Positions 8,358-16,620 of a DNA stretch of 64,000 bases are shown piece by piece. The number at the start of each line of letters is the position of its first letter. Position 1 is the stretch's first letter. The stretch covers positions 22,775 to 86,774 of the forward strand of contig NZ_JBOHGB010000013.1 of NCBI RefSeq assembly GCF_050699935.1, read 5' to 3'. The notes beneath the pieces are model-generated. The model made no database searches and had not been told where the DNA came from. It saw nothing but the letters and a program-made list of their open reading frames with translations. Both the position numbers and the translations under genes were made by a program. The DNA comes from Actinophytocola sp050699935. GTDB taxonomy: Bacteria; Actinomycetota; Actinomycetes; Mycobacteriales; Pseudonocardiaceae.

Positions 8358-9964
8358 GCCGGCGCTCCTTCAGCTGGCCGACCCTCGGCGGTGGCCGTCG
8401 CCTCGGAGTCCCACATTCCCCGCAGCGCGGAGACGTCGGTCTTGCCGCGCTCGGTCTTGGGGATGGCGTCGAGGAAACGGATGTGCTTGGGAACCTTGAA
8501 CGGCGACAACCGAGACTCCAGGAACTCGCGTACGGCCGCGTCCACGCGAGGACCACGCGTCGCGACGAATGTGACCAGCTCCTCGCCGTAAACGGGGTCG
8601 GGAACGCCGATCGTGCCCGCGTCGAGCACATCCGGGTGGGCGAGTACCGCCGTGGTGATCTCCAGCGGCGCGATGTTCACCCCGCCGCGGATGACGATGT
8701 CCTTGCTGCGCCCGGTGATCCTCAGGTAGCCGTGCTCGTCGAGGACACCGAGGTCGCCGGTCCGGAAGCTGGTGCGATCGGGCAAGGGGGCCAGGCCGCC
8801 CTTCTCGTAGTACCCCAGTGCCATCTGCGGTCCCCCGACCAGGATCTCGCCCTCGACGCCCGGCGGGCACACCGACCCCGTTCCACTGTCGACGATCCGG
8901 AGATCCTGGTACCTGGTGACCTGTCCCACCGTGGTGAGCACCGCCCGATCCTCCCGGTTGCCGGCCATGAATCCGGCCTCGCTCATGCCGTAGTACTGCA
9001 TGATCCGGATCCCGTAGTGCACCTCGAAGTCGCGGTGCCTGTGCGGGGACAGCGGTGCGCTCGAACTCGTGAGATAGCGAAGGGACGGGAACCGCTCGCC
9101 CTCGAGGTCCACCTTCTCCTCGAGCAGCATGTTGATCGCCGTCGGTACCCCGACGGCGACCGTGATCGCCTCGTCGGAGATCCAGCGGAAGAAGTTGCGG
9201 CGGGAGAACCGGGGAGCGAGCACCGCACAGGCACCGCTGTAGACGGCACTGCCGATGCTGATGACCTGTGCCGAGATCCAGCTCAGCGAACGGGACTCGA
9301 GGATCCGGTCGTCCGGCCCGATGCCGGTGAGGTCGAGCGTCTGCGCGGCGAGGTGTGCGTAGCTGCTCAGGGAGTGGACGACCCCTTTGGGCTTGTCCGT
9401 GGTGCCCGACGTGTACGTGACGAGGGCCGGGCGGTGCGGGTCGACCCGAGGTAGGTCGACGTTCCGCGGCGACGGCAGGTCATGGAACAGGTCACCGGCG
9501 CCCGGGTCGCGCAACGAGCTGAACGACGCCACCAGCGCCGGCACCTCCACGCCGGCGGCCAGCGACTGCGCGAGCGTGCGCTGAGTCGCGTTCGCGACGA
9601 CGAGCCGTGGTTGCAAGTCGTCGACTATCGAGCTGACAGTCGCGTTGTTGATCTCCGCGTTCAGCGGCGCGACGACGAAGCCGGCGCGCAGGCAGGCCAG
9701 ATATACGAGGACGCACTCGATGCTGTTCTCCGCCAGGAGCGCCACCCGGTCGCCCGCGCTCACGCCCATGCGCCGCATACGCTCCACGGCCCCGGCGGAC
9801 ACTCGCTCGGTCGTCTGGAAGTCGATCTCCTCGCCCGAACCGATCACCCGCACGAAGGGTCGGTCGGCGCGCTCGCTCGCATGGCGGGCCAGCATGCCAC
9901 CCACGTCGAGGAGAGCGGGATCCTCCCGCGGCACCGCAGAGGCGGCCAGGTCCGCGCTCAACAC
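8354..9964 (-). CDS. Acyl/aryl-CoA synthetase (class I adenylate-forming enzyme)
   Basis: The 536-residue protein shows the ordered adenylation motifs: LVTYTSGTTDKPKGVVHSL (P-loop), QYYGMSEAGF (A5), SFRTGDLGVLDEHGYLRITGRSKDIVIRGG (A7-A8 region) and the C-terminal catalytic lysine in PKTERGKTDV. It would activate a carboxylic acid to its CoA thioester through an acyl-AMP. The start is a GTG at 9964, eight bases after an AAGGAGG site; an upstream extension to 10150 overlaps the UbiD gene and is rejected. It sits between the decarboxylase and the PaaA-like oxygenase and is coupled to the latter by GTGA. The likely substrate is an aromatic or unsaturated acid handled by those enzymes. Confidence 0.87.
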   Translation of the reverse strand: MLSADLAASAVPREDPALLDVGGMLARHASERADRPFVRVIGSGEEIDFQTTERVSAGAVERMRRMGVSAGDRVALLAENSIECVLVYLACLRAGFVVAPLNAEINNATVSSIVDDLQPRLVVANATQRTLAQSLAAGVEVPALVASFSSLRDPGAGDLFHDLPSPRNVDLPRVDPHRPALVTYTSGTTDKPKGVVHSLSSYAHLAAQTLDLTGIGPDDRILESRSLSWISAQVISIGSAVYSGACAVLAPRFSRRNFFRWISDEAITVAVGVPTAINMLLEEKVDLEGERFPSLRYLTSSSAPLSPHRHRDFEVHYGIRIMQYYGMSEAGFMAGNREDRAVLTTVGQVTRYQDLRIVDSGTGSVCPPGVEGEILVGGPQMALGYYEKGGLAPLPDRTSFRTGDLGVLDEHGYLRITGRSKDIVIRGGVNIAPLEITTAVLAHPDVLDAGTIGVPDPVYGEELVTFVATRGPRVDAAVREFLESRLSPFKVPKHIRFLDAIPKTERGKTDVSALRGMWDSEATATAEGRPAEGAPA

Positions 9965-9989
9965 CTCACTGCCCTCCTTCGCGATGAGC

Positions 9990-11489
9990 TCAGTAGCCGA
10001 ACTTCGCCAGGTAGCGCTCCCAGCCCCGCTGAGTCCGCATGCCGCGCTCCACGTCGTCGGCGGAGAAGAAGCGAAGCGGGTCCACCTCATCCACGGCGTA
10101 CGACGGACGCTGGAACTGGTCCCGCATTCCAAACGGGACGGTCGCGTCAATGATCAGCCCGCCAGCGAAGCGTCCGCCGTCGTGCGTCGGCTGGAAGTTC
10201 TGGCCCAGGCCGCCCTCGAGAGTCCGGTGGACGTCCCGCGCCGGGTCGACTCTGGTCGTGAGCGCCCACATCACGTCGTCCAACTGGTAGATGTCGATGT
10301 CGTCGTCGACCGCTATCGCGATCTTCATCCCCCGCGACGACGCCATGGCCGCGGTCAGCAGGTTGACCTGCGCACCCTCGTCCCTGGCCCGGATCTTGCG
10401 GGTCTGGAACACCGCTCCGCCCCAGTCCGTCATCGGCCAGGGGATCCGCACGTCGGTGCAGAAGCCCGGACTCAGGCGCTCGGCCAGCTCCATGAAGGCG
10501 GCCTCGCGGGTCCAGGTCGTCATCAGGTGCACGTCCTTCATGTGGACGCCCAGCGCGTGGTAGATCGGCCGCTCCGCACGGCTGGTCACCGCGGTGGCGG
10601 TGAACTTGTAGGTCCGGTATGCCTTGCCCATGTAGCCGGCCCACTCCGGGTGGAAGGGGTGCTTGCCCTGGACCTGCTCGGCCTCGGCGGCCTCGCTCTC
10701 CCAGATCTTCTCGGTGGTCTCCAGGTAGCCCTCGATGACCCACTCCGCCTCGGCCACGGCAAGCGCGTCGACGGTGCGGGCGCGGACCACGTCCACGGGG
10801 GCGCCTTGGAGGCCACCCGCCACCCCGAGCTCGTCGGCTCCAGCCGGCAGCACCATGTTCATGAAGCCGGCGCTGGCCATGACCACGACCGAGGGCGGCA
10901 CTCCGATGTTGATCGTCATCGGGATGGGGCCGCGGCGGTACCACTCGGTGGCCACCATGTCGCAGTGCGACCCGGGGGCCATCTGGAAGCTGGCGACGTT
11001 GGGGCCACGGAAGTTCATGCGGTTGTACCCCACGTGACTGCCGCCCCAGAAGTGATCGCCGCTGAGCAGTGTGACACCGCCGCCCAGAGTCCGGCCCGGG
11101 TCCTGACGGGTGTGGGAGACCATGGGGATGTGCGACCACACGTCGACGTCGCCTTCGACGACCACTTCCTGGACCGGGGCGTCCTCGACGAGGCGAGGCG
11201 GTAGTGGACGGCGGAGCGCGGAGCGCATGCGCCGCTTGAACTCATGGGTGTCCTCGACCCCGAAAAGCCGAGCCAGCCGTTCCTCGGTCGCCGTCAGGTT
11301 CGTGACCATCCGGGCCTCTGGGTAACCGACGACGTTGTCGAAGAGCAGCGCGGCTCCGCCATCGAAGATCTTCTGCAGGGCAACGATCTCGATGTCGGGA
11401 TCGACCGGATGGTCGGTCGTCATCAGTTCGTCTAGCTCGCGTACCGCGCGGATCGCCCCGCGCAGGCTGGTCGCGGCGGGCTCGCCCAT
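9990..11489 (-). CDS. UbiD-family (prenylated-FMN) decarboxylase
   Basis: The 499-residue protein follows the UbiD fold: an N-terminal region with VVGYPEARMVTNL, then WSHIPMVSHTRQDPGRTLGGGV and VGYNRMNFRGPN as the metal/prFMN region. It continues with SHCDMVATEWYRRGPIPMTI and a C-terminal VDDDIDIYQLDDVMWAL. UbiD enzymes reversibly (de)carboxylate aromatic or alpha,beta-unsaturated acids with prenylated FMN made by UbiX; no ubiX gene is in the window. The ATG at 11489 has an AAGGA site five bases upstream, so the longer frame from 11531 is not used. It is the first gene of the operon, divergent from padR. In combination with a CoA ligase and epoxidase it suggests decarboxylation of a phenolic or aryl acid. 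Confidence 0.88.
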   Translation of the reverse strand: MGEPAATSLRGAIRAVRELDELMTTDHPVDPDIEIVALQKIFDGGAALLFDNVVGYPEARMVTNLTATEERLARLFGVEDTHEFKRRMRSALRRPLPPRLVEDAPVQEVVVEGDVDVWSHIPMVSHTRQDPGRTLGGGVTLLSGDHFWGGSHVGYNRMNFRGPNVASFQMAPGSHCDMVATEWYRRGPIPMTINIGVPPSVVVMASAGFMNMVLPAGADELGVAGGLQGAPVDVVRARTVDALAVAEAEWVIEGYLETTEKIWESEAAEAEQVQGKHPFHPEWAGYMGKAYRTYKFTATAVTSRAERPIYHALGVHMKDVHLMTTWTREAAFMELAERLSPGFCTDVRIPWPMTDWGGAVFQTRKIRARDEGAQVNLLTAAMASSRGMKIAIAVDDDIDIYQLDDVMWALTTRVDPARDVHRTLEGGLGQNFQPTHDGGRFAGGLIIDATVPFGMRDQFQRPSYAVDEVDPLRFFSADDVERGMRTQRGWERYLAKFGY

Positions 11490-11648
11490 GCTTTCCTTAC
11501 CCTCACTTAGCGTGCACCGGAATAATGTCATGGCCAGTCATCTGCCGATGACCCTAACTGCGCCCGCAGGTAACTGTCAATGGCAGTACACTGCGCTGCA
11601 CAACGATCCACGTCCCCAGCGCACGACCGCATCTCACAAGGAGCCGCC

Positions 11649-12221
11649 ATGTCCCTGCGCCACATGATCTTGGGCCTGCTCGCCATCAACGACATGTCGG
11701 GCTACGACATCAAACGCGCGCTGGACACGTCGATCTCCTTTGTGTGGACCGCATCCGACAGCCAGATCTACCGCGAGCTACGACTCCTCGAGGAGTCGGG
11801 CGCGGTCACCTCCCGGCGCGTCGAGCAGACGACCCGGCCGGCCAAGAACGTCTACACCATCGCCCCGGCCGGCAGCGAGGATCTGAACGAGTGGCTGCTC
11901 TCGCAACTCCCAGCGACCTACATCAATGACCCGTTCCGCGTGCGCCTGTTCTTCATCGGACTCACCAACCCACGGGGGCAGCAGCACCTTCTCGAGGCCC
12001 GCAAGGAGCAGCTCGAAAGGGAGATCGAGCGCTGGGAGTCGCGTCTGACGACGTTCGCCGAGGTCTCGAAGAGTCGCCACCCCGAGGTACTGACCTGGCA
12101 GCTCGAGCTGCTCAGCCTCACCCTGGAGCAGGACCGGATCGAGCTGGCCTGGTTGACGAAACACCTCGATGGACTGCACTCGGGTGCCAAGTCCGGCAAG
12201 CGGAGCGGCTCCAGGAGTTGA
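11649..12221 (+). CDS. PadR-family transcriptional regulator
   Basis: The 190-residue protein begins with MSLRHMILGLLAINDMSGYD, the PadR winged-helix start. YRELRLLEESGAVTSRRVEQ follows as recognition helix and wing, and then a long C-terminal Arg/Glu/Leu coiled-coil dimerisation part. The class (Vir-like C-terminal, PadR_C) typically represses genes for phenolic-acid handling. The ATG at 11649 has an AAGGAG site six bases upstream. It is divergent from the UbiD gene, and the 159-base spacer includes a small imperfect dyad (ACTG/CAGT around 11575-11588) that could be an operator. A natural reading is that it controls the decarboxylase-ligase-epoxidase operon in response to its substrate, but this is inferred from position. 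Confidence 0.87.
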   Translation: MSLRHMILGLLAINDMSGYDIKRALDTSISFVWTASDSQIYRELRLLEESGAVTSRRVEQTTRPAKNVYTIAPAGSEDLNEWLLSQLPATYINDPFRVRLFFIGLTNPRGQQHLLEARKEQLEREIERWESRLTTFAEVSKSRHPEVLTWQLELLSLTLEQDRIELAWLTKHLDGLHSGAKSGKRSGSRS

Positions 12222-12617
12222 GGTGTGCCGGCCGATGCGGGATGTCTTCATCCGCTACCTCACGGAACGTCAGGCCGCAATGGACCACGTTCGATCGTGG
12301 CTGCCGGTGACGGCGATGGGCCGCCGGTTGGGGGAGGCGCAGCCAATGGCGGACACCGTGTCCGCATGACCGGAGAGAGTGGTGCGCAATGATGGCGCGG
12401 TCTGGCTTCCGGTACATCGGCGGGGCCGCAGGTTGACCGGGGGCTGGTCAAGTGGGCCGGCCAGGGAGGTGGCGCCGTAGCGGGCGGCGTCCACCAGCAG
12501 GATTTCGCGACGCTCCTGCGGTGTGCGCTGTCCATCGCTTCCGATCGATCGTCGGTAGACGGCCGCGGCTGACCGTGCGGGGACGGACTGGGCGACTATG
12601 TGGTTCGCCGCACCGGC

Positions 12618-12880
12618 GGGTCCCGGTCGTCGTGTTGCCCTTTCTCGCGCGCCGCCGGTTTCCCTTCGCCGCGGCGGTGGCGGTCTGGCCGGTGGGGATC
12701 GCACTGTCGTCGACGGCCGGGTGACGGTGTTCACGATCAGCGTCTTATGGTGGCCTCGTTCCTGCTCGGCAACGTCGGCGACACCGTCCGAGCGCGGCGC
12801 GGGCTGGCGGCCGTGCTCGGCGGGAGCGCGATTGTCGCCTTCCACATTCAGGATCCTGCGGGCCGACTCTGGTCACCGTT
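12618..12880 (+). pseudogene. Relic of a two-component sensor histidine kinase N-terminus
   Basis: Three short pieces in three different frames line up in order with the N-terminal membrane domain of actinobacterial sensor kinases. They are VVVLPFLARRRFPFAAAVAV (frame 2), VVDGRVTVFTISVL (frame 1) and MVASFLLGNVGDTVRARRGL (frame 3). The last piece ends in AVLGGSAIV before the sequence loses similarity. At least two frameshifts separate them, and no dimerisation or ATPase domain follows, so this is a decayed fragment. The surrounding stretch 12222-12872 otherwise holds nothing I recognise; its other frames look like random high-GC reading. Identification rests on remembered family pattern only. 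Confidence 0.45.
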
Positions 12881-13199
12881 TGCGGAGGATGCCGCCGTCC
12901 TGCGGCTCGTCGTCGTCCCAGTCGGACTGGTCCGGTTGGGACGACGCCTCGCCCGCGCACGCGCGCTCGATCAACGCCTGCGTCTGCTCGGCGACCACGG
13001 CGTTGATGTCTTGCACTTCCGGCAGGTCCTCGGCGTTCCCGTCGGCGATCTCCGCCCAGGTCGCCTCGCCGTGACGCACCGCTCTGGCCAGGCGACGCAG
13101 GTACTCGGGAGCGCCGGTCGCCTCGGTGGCCAGCCGCAACGTCTCGGCGCTGACGCGGCGATACGGCGGCAGGACACCGCCTTCCTCGGCGGCCGTCAT
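12873..13199 (-). CDS. Hypothetical protein, last gene of the type VII secretion substrate operon
   Basis: This 108-residue acidic protein is helical and hydrophilic, with an Asp/Glu-rich tail (SDWDDDEPQDGG) and no recognised domain. The N-terminus contains PYRRVSAETLRLATEATGAP, followed by a helix with RHGEATWAEIADG. Its ATG overlaps the stop of the preceding gene (ATGA), so it is coupled to the other three genes of the operon. Given the neighbours it may be a chaperone-like or immunity-like accessory, but nothing in the sequence proves this. Codon use (strong third-position GC) supports real coding on this strand rather than the overlapping plus-strand frames. Confidence 0.6.
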   Translation of the reverse strand: MTAAEEGGVLPPYRRVSAETLRLATEATGAPEYLRRLARAVRHGEATWAEIADGNAEDLPEVQDINAVVAEQTQALIERACAGEASSQPDQSDWDDDEPQDGGILRKR

Positions 13200-13705
13200 G
13201 CCGCTCCCTGGTCCCGCGGCGCGGCCGCCAACGTGGCCAGGAAGCGCTCGAAGTCCCGTACCACCGCTGGCGCCTGGTCCTCCGTCGAGGTCAGCACGAT
13301 CTTGAGCAGGGCCTGCTTCGCGGCGTCCGTGGCGTCCCGCAACGTCACGAAGAAATGCACTTGGACCAAGCCGCGGCGGACTCCGCCGGCTGTCGTCGTC
13401 AGGTGCAGACGCTGGGTCAACCCCGGCGCGGCAGTGGAGCCGAACTCGGTCCGATGTGTCACGGAGACGCTAGCGCCTCGCGCCAGTGCACGCACCGACG
13501 CCTCGGCGACCTCGGCCAGCGACGACTCCGGTCGCTTCGGTTGGGCCGCGATGGTGATGTTGGGAGTGAAGCCGCGTGCGGTCTCGTCGTCCTGCGGGTG
13601 GATGGCCACGAAAGCGGCCCGCGGGGCGCCGGCTCGATCGGGGTCGACCGCCGACCAGCCCTCCGGCAACCGGAACGTGATCGGGATGGGGAGCCGAGTG
13701 CTCAT
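13196..13705 (-). CDS. LpqN/DUF1795-like conserved protein in T7SS substrate operon
   Basis: The 169-residue protein starts with MSTRLPIPITFRLPEGWSAV and continues as alternating strands (FTPNITIAAQP, QRLHLTTTAGG, LVQVHFFVTL). It closes with a helix (AVVRDFERFLATL). This layout resembles the LpqN/LpqT and DUF1795 group, in which a small alpha/beta domain starts with an IxFxxPxGW motif. There is no signal peptide or lipobox, so it should be cytosolic. The ATG at 13705 overlaps the upstream stop (ATGA) and its own stop overlaps the next start. In actinobacterial T7SS loci such proteins often follow secreted substrates and may act as partners. That role is inferred. Confidence 0.65.
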   Translation of the reverse strand: MSTRLPIPITFRLPEGWSAVDPDRAGAPRAAFVAIHPQDDETARGFTPNITIAAQPKRPESSLAEVAEASVRALARGASVSVTHRTEFGSTAAPGLTQRLHLTTTAGGVRRGLVQVHFFVTLRDATDAAKQALLKIVLTSTEDQAPAVVRDFERFLATLAAAPRDQGAA

Positions 13706-15033
13706 CGCAGTGGTCCGTTGAGGATGTCCTCGAACCTGCCGATGATCCCGCCGTCGTTGACGTACTCGACGATGGACTCGTTCAGCTCGTCGACGTCGAC
13801 CGTGACCTCCCAGCCCCATTCACCACCGACCCCGAGCACGGCGGCCACCTCGCCACCGATGACGAACCGGCCGTCGTCGAACGACAACTCGACGCTGCCC
13901 TCTGCGCCGATGCCGGCGCGCAGCTCGCCGTTGGCGCCCACGGTGATCCCGTCGACCTCCACCTCGGCGACGCCGCCCACGCTGGCCCCGGCGAACGCCC
14001 CGCCCTCGATCGCCAGGCCGTCCGGCCCGAGCGTCAGGCTCGCCTCGGCCTCGGCTCCAACGGCGGCTTCGGCGCTCGCGCTGGCCTCGACGCCTCCGAT
14101 CGTGATCGATCCCTCGGCGTCGACGCGCACTCCGACGCCGGCATGCGCGTTCGCCGCGAGGCCGTCGCTGGACAAGGTGATCCCCGCTCCGGCGTCCGCG
14201 CCGACGGTGACGCCGACCGAGCCCTCGAGCCGCACGTCGCCGAGTTCGATGGTGCCGTCGGCGGACGTCTCGAACAGGTTGGCCTCGACGCTGACGTCCC
14301 ATTCGGCCAGCGTCGCCCTGATGCTCGGCGCGTCGTCCGGGTTCGCCGTGGGCTGCTGCTCGCCGAACTCCGTCTCCGAGACGCTGCCGTCGAGGAACTG
14401 GCCCTCGGTGCGGCTGACGGAGGCCTCGCCGTGCTCGGTGAGGTGCTGGCTCGCCGCCACGGCGGCCTGGACCAGCCACGCCGGGGCGTCGTCGCCGGTC
14501 CCGCTCTCCGCCGCGATCGTGTCGGCGGTCTCCTGCGACACCCGGGCGAGCTGCTCGCGTGCGTCACGGAGGATGGCCTGGGCTTCGTCGCGGTAGGGAG
14601 CGCTCACGGTGGCCGGGTCCGGAGGCGGCGGAGTCCCGGAGACCGTGACGTTCGGGTCCTGCTGGGCCGATTCGGACGCCGCCGCGGCTTCCGCCTCCTT
14701 GACGTCGGCCAGCGCCCACTGCGCGATGGCCTCCTCGGCGTGCCGCTGCGCCGTGCGGACGGCGTCGGCGTAGTCGTGCAACGTCCGCTTCACGTGCAGG
14801 GTGGCGAGGCGGGCCTCGTGCCAGCGCTCCGCCTCCGGCGTGAACCGCTCCCAGAATGCCTCGGCGCCGTCGCCGGACCAGCCCGGTGTGTCGACTGCCT
14901 TGATCGCTTCGTAGGTGTCGAGCAGCGTGATGCTGGTGTCGTGTGTGGCCTCGGCATCGAACGCGATCGCGTCCGGGATACCGGGAATCAGTTCGCTCGC
15001 CACGGTCGTCGCGCCGAGCTCCTTCACCTCCAC
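13702..15033 (-). CDS. Large putative type VII secretion substrate with WXG-like N-domain and repetitive beta-rich C-domain
   Basis: The 443-residue protein has an N-terminal helical hairpin (about residues 25-125) with the Trp-x-Gly turn in PGWSGDGAEAFWERF, then a second helix with Trp and Tyr. This fits the T7SS secretion-signal domain of polymorphic effectors. A linker with Pro and Glu follows. From about residue 210 to 400 the sequence is a low-complexity Gly/Ala/Val/Glu/Asp run of short beta strands (for example VGVTVGADAGAG). No nuclease, glycosidase or other toxin motif is visible. The GTG at 15033 lies eight bases from a GGGCGGGTGA site. It follows the EspC-like gene and is coupled by ATGA to the next. 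Either a structural surface protein or an unrecognised toxin is possible. Confidence 0.7.
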   Translation of the reverse strand: MEVKELGATTVASELIPGIPDAIAFDAEATHDTSITLLDTYEAIKAVDTPGWSGDGAEAFWERFTPEAERWHEARLATLHVKRTLHDYADAVRTAQRHAEEAIAQWALADVKEAEAAAASESAQQDPNVTVSGTPPPPDPATVSAPYRDEAQAILRDAREQLARVSQETADTIAAESGTGDDAPAWLVQAAVAASQHLTEHGEASVSRTEGQFLDGSVSETEFGEQQPTANPDDAPSIRATLAEWDVSVEANLFETSADGTIELGDVRLEGSVGVTVGADAGAGITLSSDGLAANAHAGVGVRVDAEGSITIGGVEASASAEAAVGAEAEASLTLGPDGLAIEGGAFAGASVGGVAEVEVDGITVGANGELRAGIGAEGSVELSFDDGRFVIGGEVAAVLGVGGEWGWEVTVDVDELNESIVEYVNDGGIIGRFEDILNGPLR

Positions 15034-15040
15034 GGCCGGC

Positions 15041-15355
15041 TCACCCGCCCGCTACCGTGGAGAGCGACTGCTCGGTCTCGGCCTCGCGCACATCATAGGC
15101 ATCGGCGGACGCCGTCAGCACGTTGCCCGCGGAGTCAGCGCGGGCCGACAACAGGCCGATGGCGACCCGCCACGTGGCGCAGAACCGCGCGAAGTTGGCA
15201 TGCACATCGCCGACCCCGTAGGCATCGCCGCCGCTCGTCGACAGATCCACACGGTCGGCGGGCACGACGGCTTCCGCGACCTTGTCAGCGGCATCCCGCA
15301 GCACCGCGGTATCTACCCGATACCCCTGCCCGTCATCACCCACACCCGTCCCCAT
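15041..15355 (-). CDS. EspC/WXG100-like small type VII secretion protein
   Basis: The 104-residue protein is predicted to form a helical hairpin. Helix 1 begins YRVDTAVLRDAADKVAEAV, the turn region is Gly-rich (STSGGDAYGVGDVHANF), and helix 2 contains the YDVREAE near the C-terminus. That segment satisfies the YxxxD/E secretion signal of type VII substrates. The closest family by pattern is the EspC/DUF2580 group, which is secreted with a larger partner, here presumably the 443-residue protein. It is the first gene of a four-gene minus-strand operon. No T7SS core genes (EccB/C/D) are in the window, so export would use a system elsewhere in the genome. Confidence 0.7.
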   Translation of the reverse strand: MGTGVGDDGQGYRVDTAVLRDAADKVAEAVVPADRVDLSTSGGDAYGVGDVHANFARFCATWRVAIGLLSARADSAGNVLTASADAYDVREAETEQSLSTVAGG

Positions 15356-15961
15356 TCTCTAAAACCTCGGAAAGCCGCGGACGTCGCACGGCTGATGTCC
15401 ACTGCGTCCTGACTGCTGTGGCGACAGCAATGTTGACACAATGTGTCCGCACAACAGTCCACTTCACATGGTTCGAGCACAGGAACTTGCCTACGCAAAC
15501 CTTGGCTTGGGTCGACGGCATCGACCACCTGACCAACGCCGTCCGAGACGCGGCCACGGACCTCGGCGATCAGGGCATGCCCATGGACGATCGCACGACC
15601 CGGTCCCGCGGAGCAGCCCTTCCGTTCGACCGCATACACGAACGGTCCTTCTCGCCCATTGATTTCATCGTAGAAAAGGCGACAAATTTGCGATCGTTAG
15701 GCTGAATATCGATATCGTCCACTTGCCGCGCGAGATTCAGGAAACTCTCGACTGCGGACCATTGCGCGACCGCGGGAGGCGCCCGACGACGAACGGCGGC
15801 ATCCCGGCGCACGCGCACACACTGATCACCGTGGTGCCGCGGCAGCGGGTGCTGGAGATCCGGTGGGAGTCCGACCAGCGATGCGAGCCGTGCGTGATCT
15901 CGCTGGACACGACGCTCAACGCGGCCACGCAGGCCAGCGTGTCCACGGCCGTCCGCGTCCC
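15356..15961. other. Intergenic stretch with no supportable gene
   Basis: This stretch holds the upstream region of the T7SS operon and then low-quality reading frames. A plus-strand frame 15723-15980 has a plausible strand-rich end (HTLITVVPRQRVLEIRWESD) but no recognisable start, partner or family, and it overlaps the NTPase fragment on the other strand. I see no RNA gene or repeat. The base composition between about 15400 and 15700 is less GC-rich than its surroundings, consistent with a promoter or a recombination scar. Confidence 0.4.
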
Positions 15962-16111
15962 GGTGACCCTGCGCAGGTAACGCTCGACGTTGGCCAGGCG
16001 GGGGTCCTGGAGGAACACGACGTCCTCACCGAGTTCGGAGGTCAACCTGGTCTTACCGACGCCCGGCACCCCGACCAGCACCACGTCGGCCCCGGTCGCA
16101 ACCCTGCGCAA
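15962..16111 (-). pseudogene. Fragment of a P-loop NTPase (STAND/AAA-like)
   Basis: About 50 codons on the minus strand read as ADVVLVGVPGVGKTRLTSEL followed by VVFLQDPRLANVERYLRR. The first piece is a Walker A motif (GxPGVGKT) on a typical beta-strand, as in STAND or AAA NTPases that couple sensing to defence or regulation. Downstream in the same frame the sequence loses any Walker B pattern, and upstream frames are broken, so only the nucleotide-binding loop survives. It lies in the same decayed tract as the tRNA-Val remnant and the PIWI-like fragment. The exact family cannot be fixed from so little sequence. Confidence 0.4.
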
Positions 16112-16417
16112 CTACGCGCACGCGCAACGCCCGAACTCCGACGGGCTGACCGGACGAGACCGTGCCGGACGGACATCGGCATCCGTTCGAGGACTGCACT
16201 CCGCCTGGCTGCCGGCGACAGCTTGCCCAGATCGCCTGGCACGCACAGGCAGGTCCGAGAGAAAGGTCATCGCGCGAACCTGCGACCACGTGACGCCGAA
16301 GAGCGTCAGTAGATCCTCGCCGCGCTCAACGTCGATCGGGCCGAGCAGGTGTCCCGGGTCCGCACCACTGAGCCCGGCCCTCACGAGGAGGGACAGGGCT
16401 TCTGACGCGAAGACAGG

Positions 16418-16449
16418 TGGTGGGCGATACTGGGGTCGAACCGGTGACC
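16418..16449 (-). other. tRNA-Val 3'-end remnant, probable attachment site
   Basis: The minus strand shows a T-arm (GGTTCGAC), a 3' acceptor strand ATCGCCC and terminal ACCA, exactly spaced as the last ~32 bases of an actinobacterial tRNA-Val whose acceptor stem begins GGGCGAT. The 5' half (D-arm, anticodon arm) is absent. The T-stem has one mismatch, so it is not a functional tRNA. Integrative elements commonly duplicate the 3' end of their target tRNA, so this is best read as an att remnant. The neighbouring relics fit a decayed integrated element. No integrase gene is recognisable nearby. Confidence 0.55.
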
Positions 16450-16620
16450 CCTACCGTGGCAACGTAGATCAACAAGTGTGCTGACCTGCAGAAGCACGCC
16501 TTCTGCAGCTCAGCGTACGTCGGTTCAGAGCAGTCGCTCCCAGGCTCGCGTGGCGGCGAGCGGCCGAACCACCGCCGCGTCGTCCTTATCGGCATGTGCG
16601 ATGTACGTGTTGACTGACTC

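Noticed and set aside
15723..15980. Plus-strand 85-codon frame as a gene
   Set aside because: It has a strand-rich end but no convincing start site or family, and it overlaps the NTPase fragment on the other strand. The evidence is too weak to call.
16418..16490. Functional tRNA-Val gene
   Set aside because: Only the T-arm and acceptor 3' strand are present; there is no anticodon arm, D-arm or matching 5' acceptor strand, and the T-stem has a mismatch.
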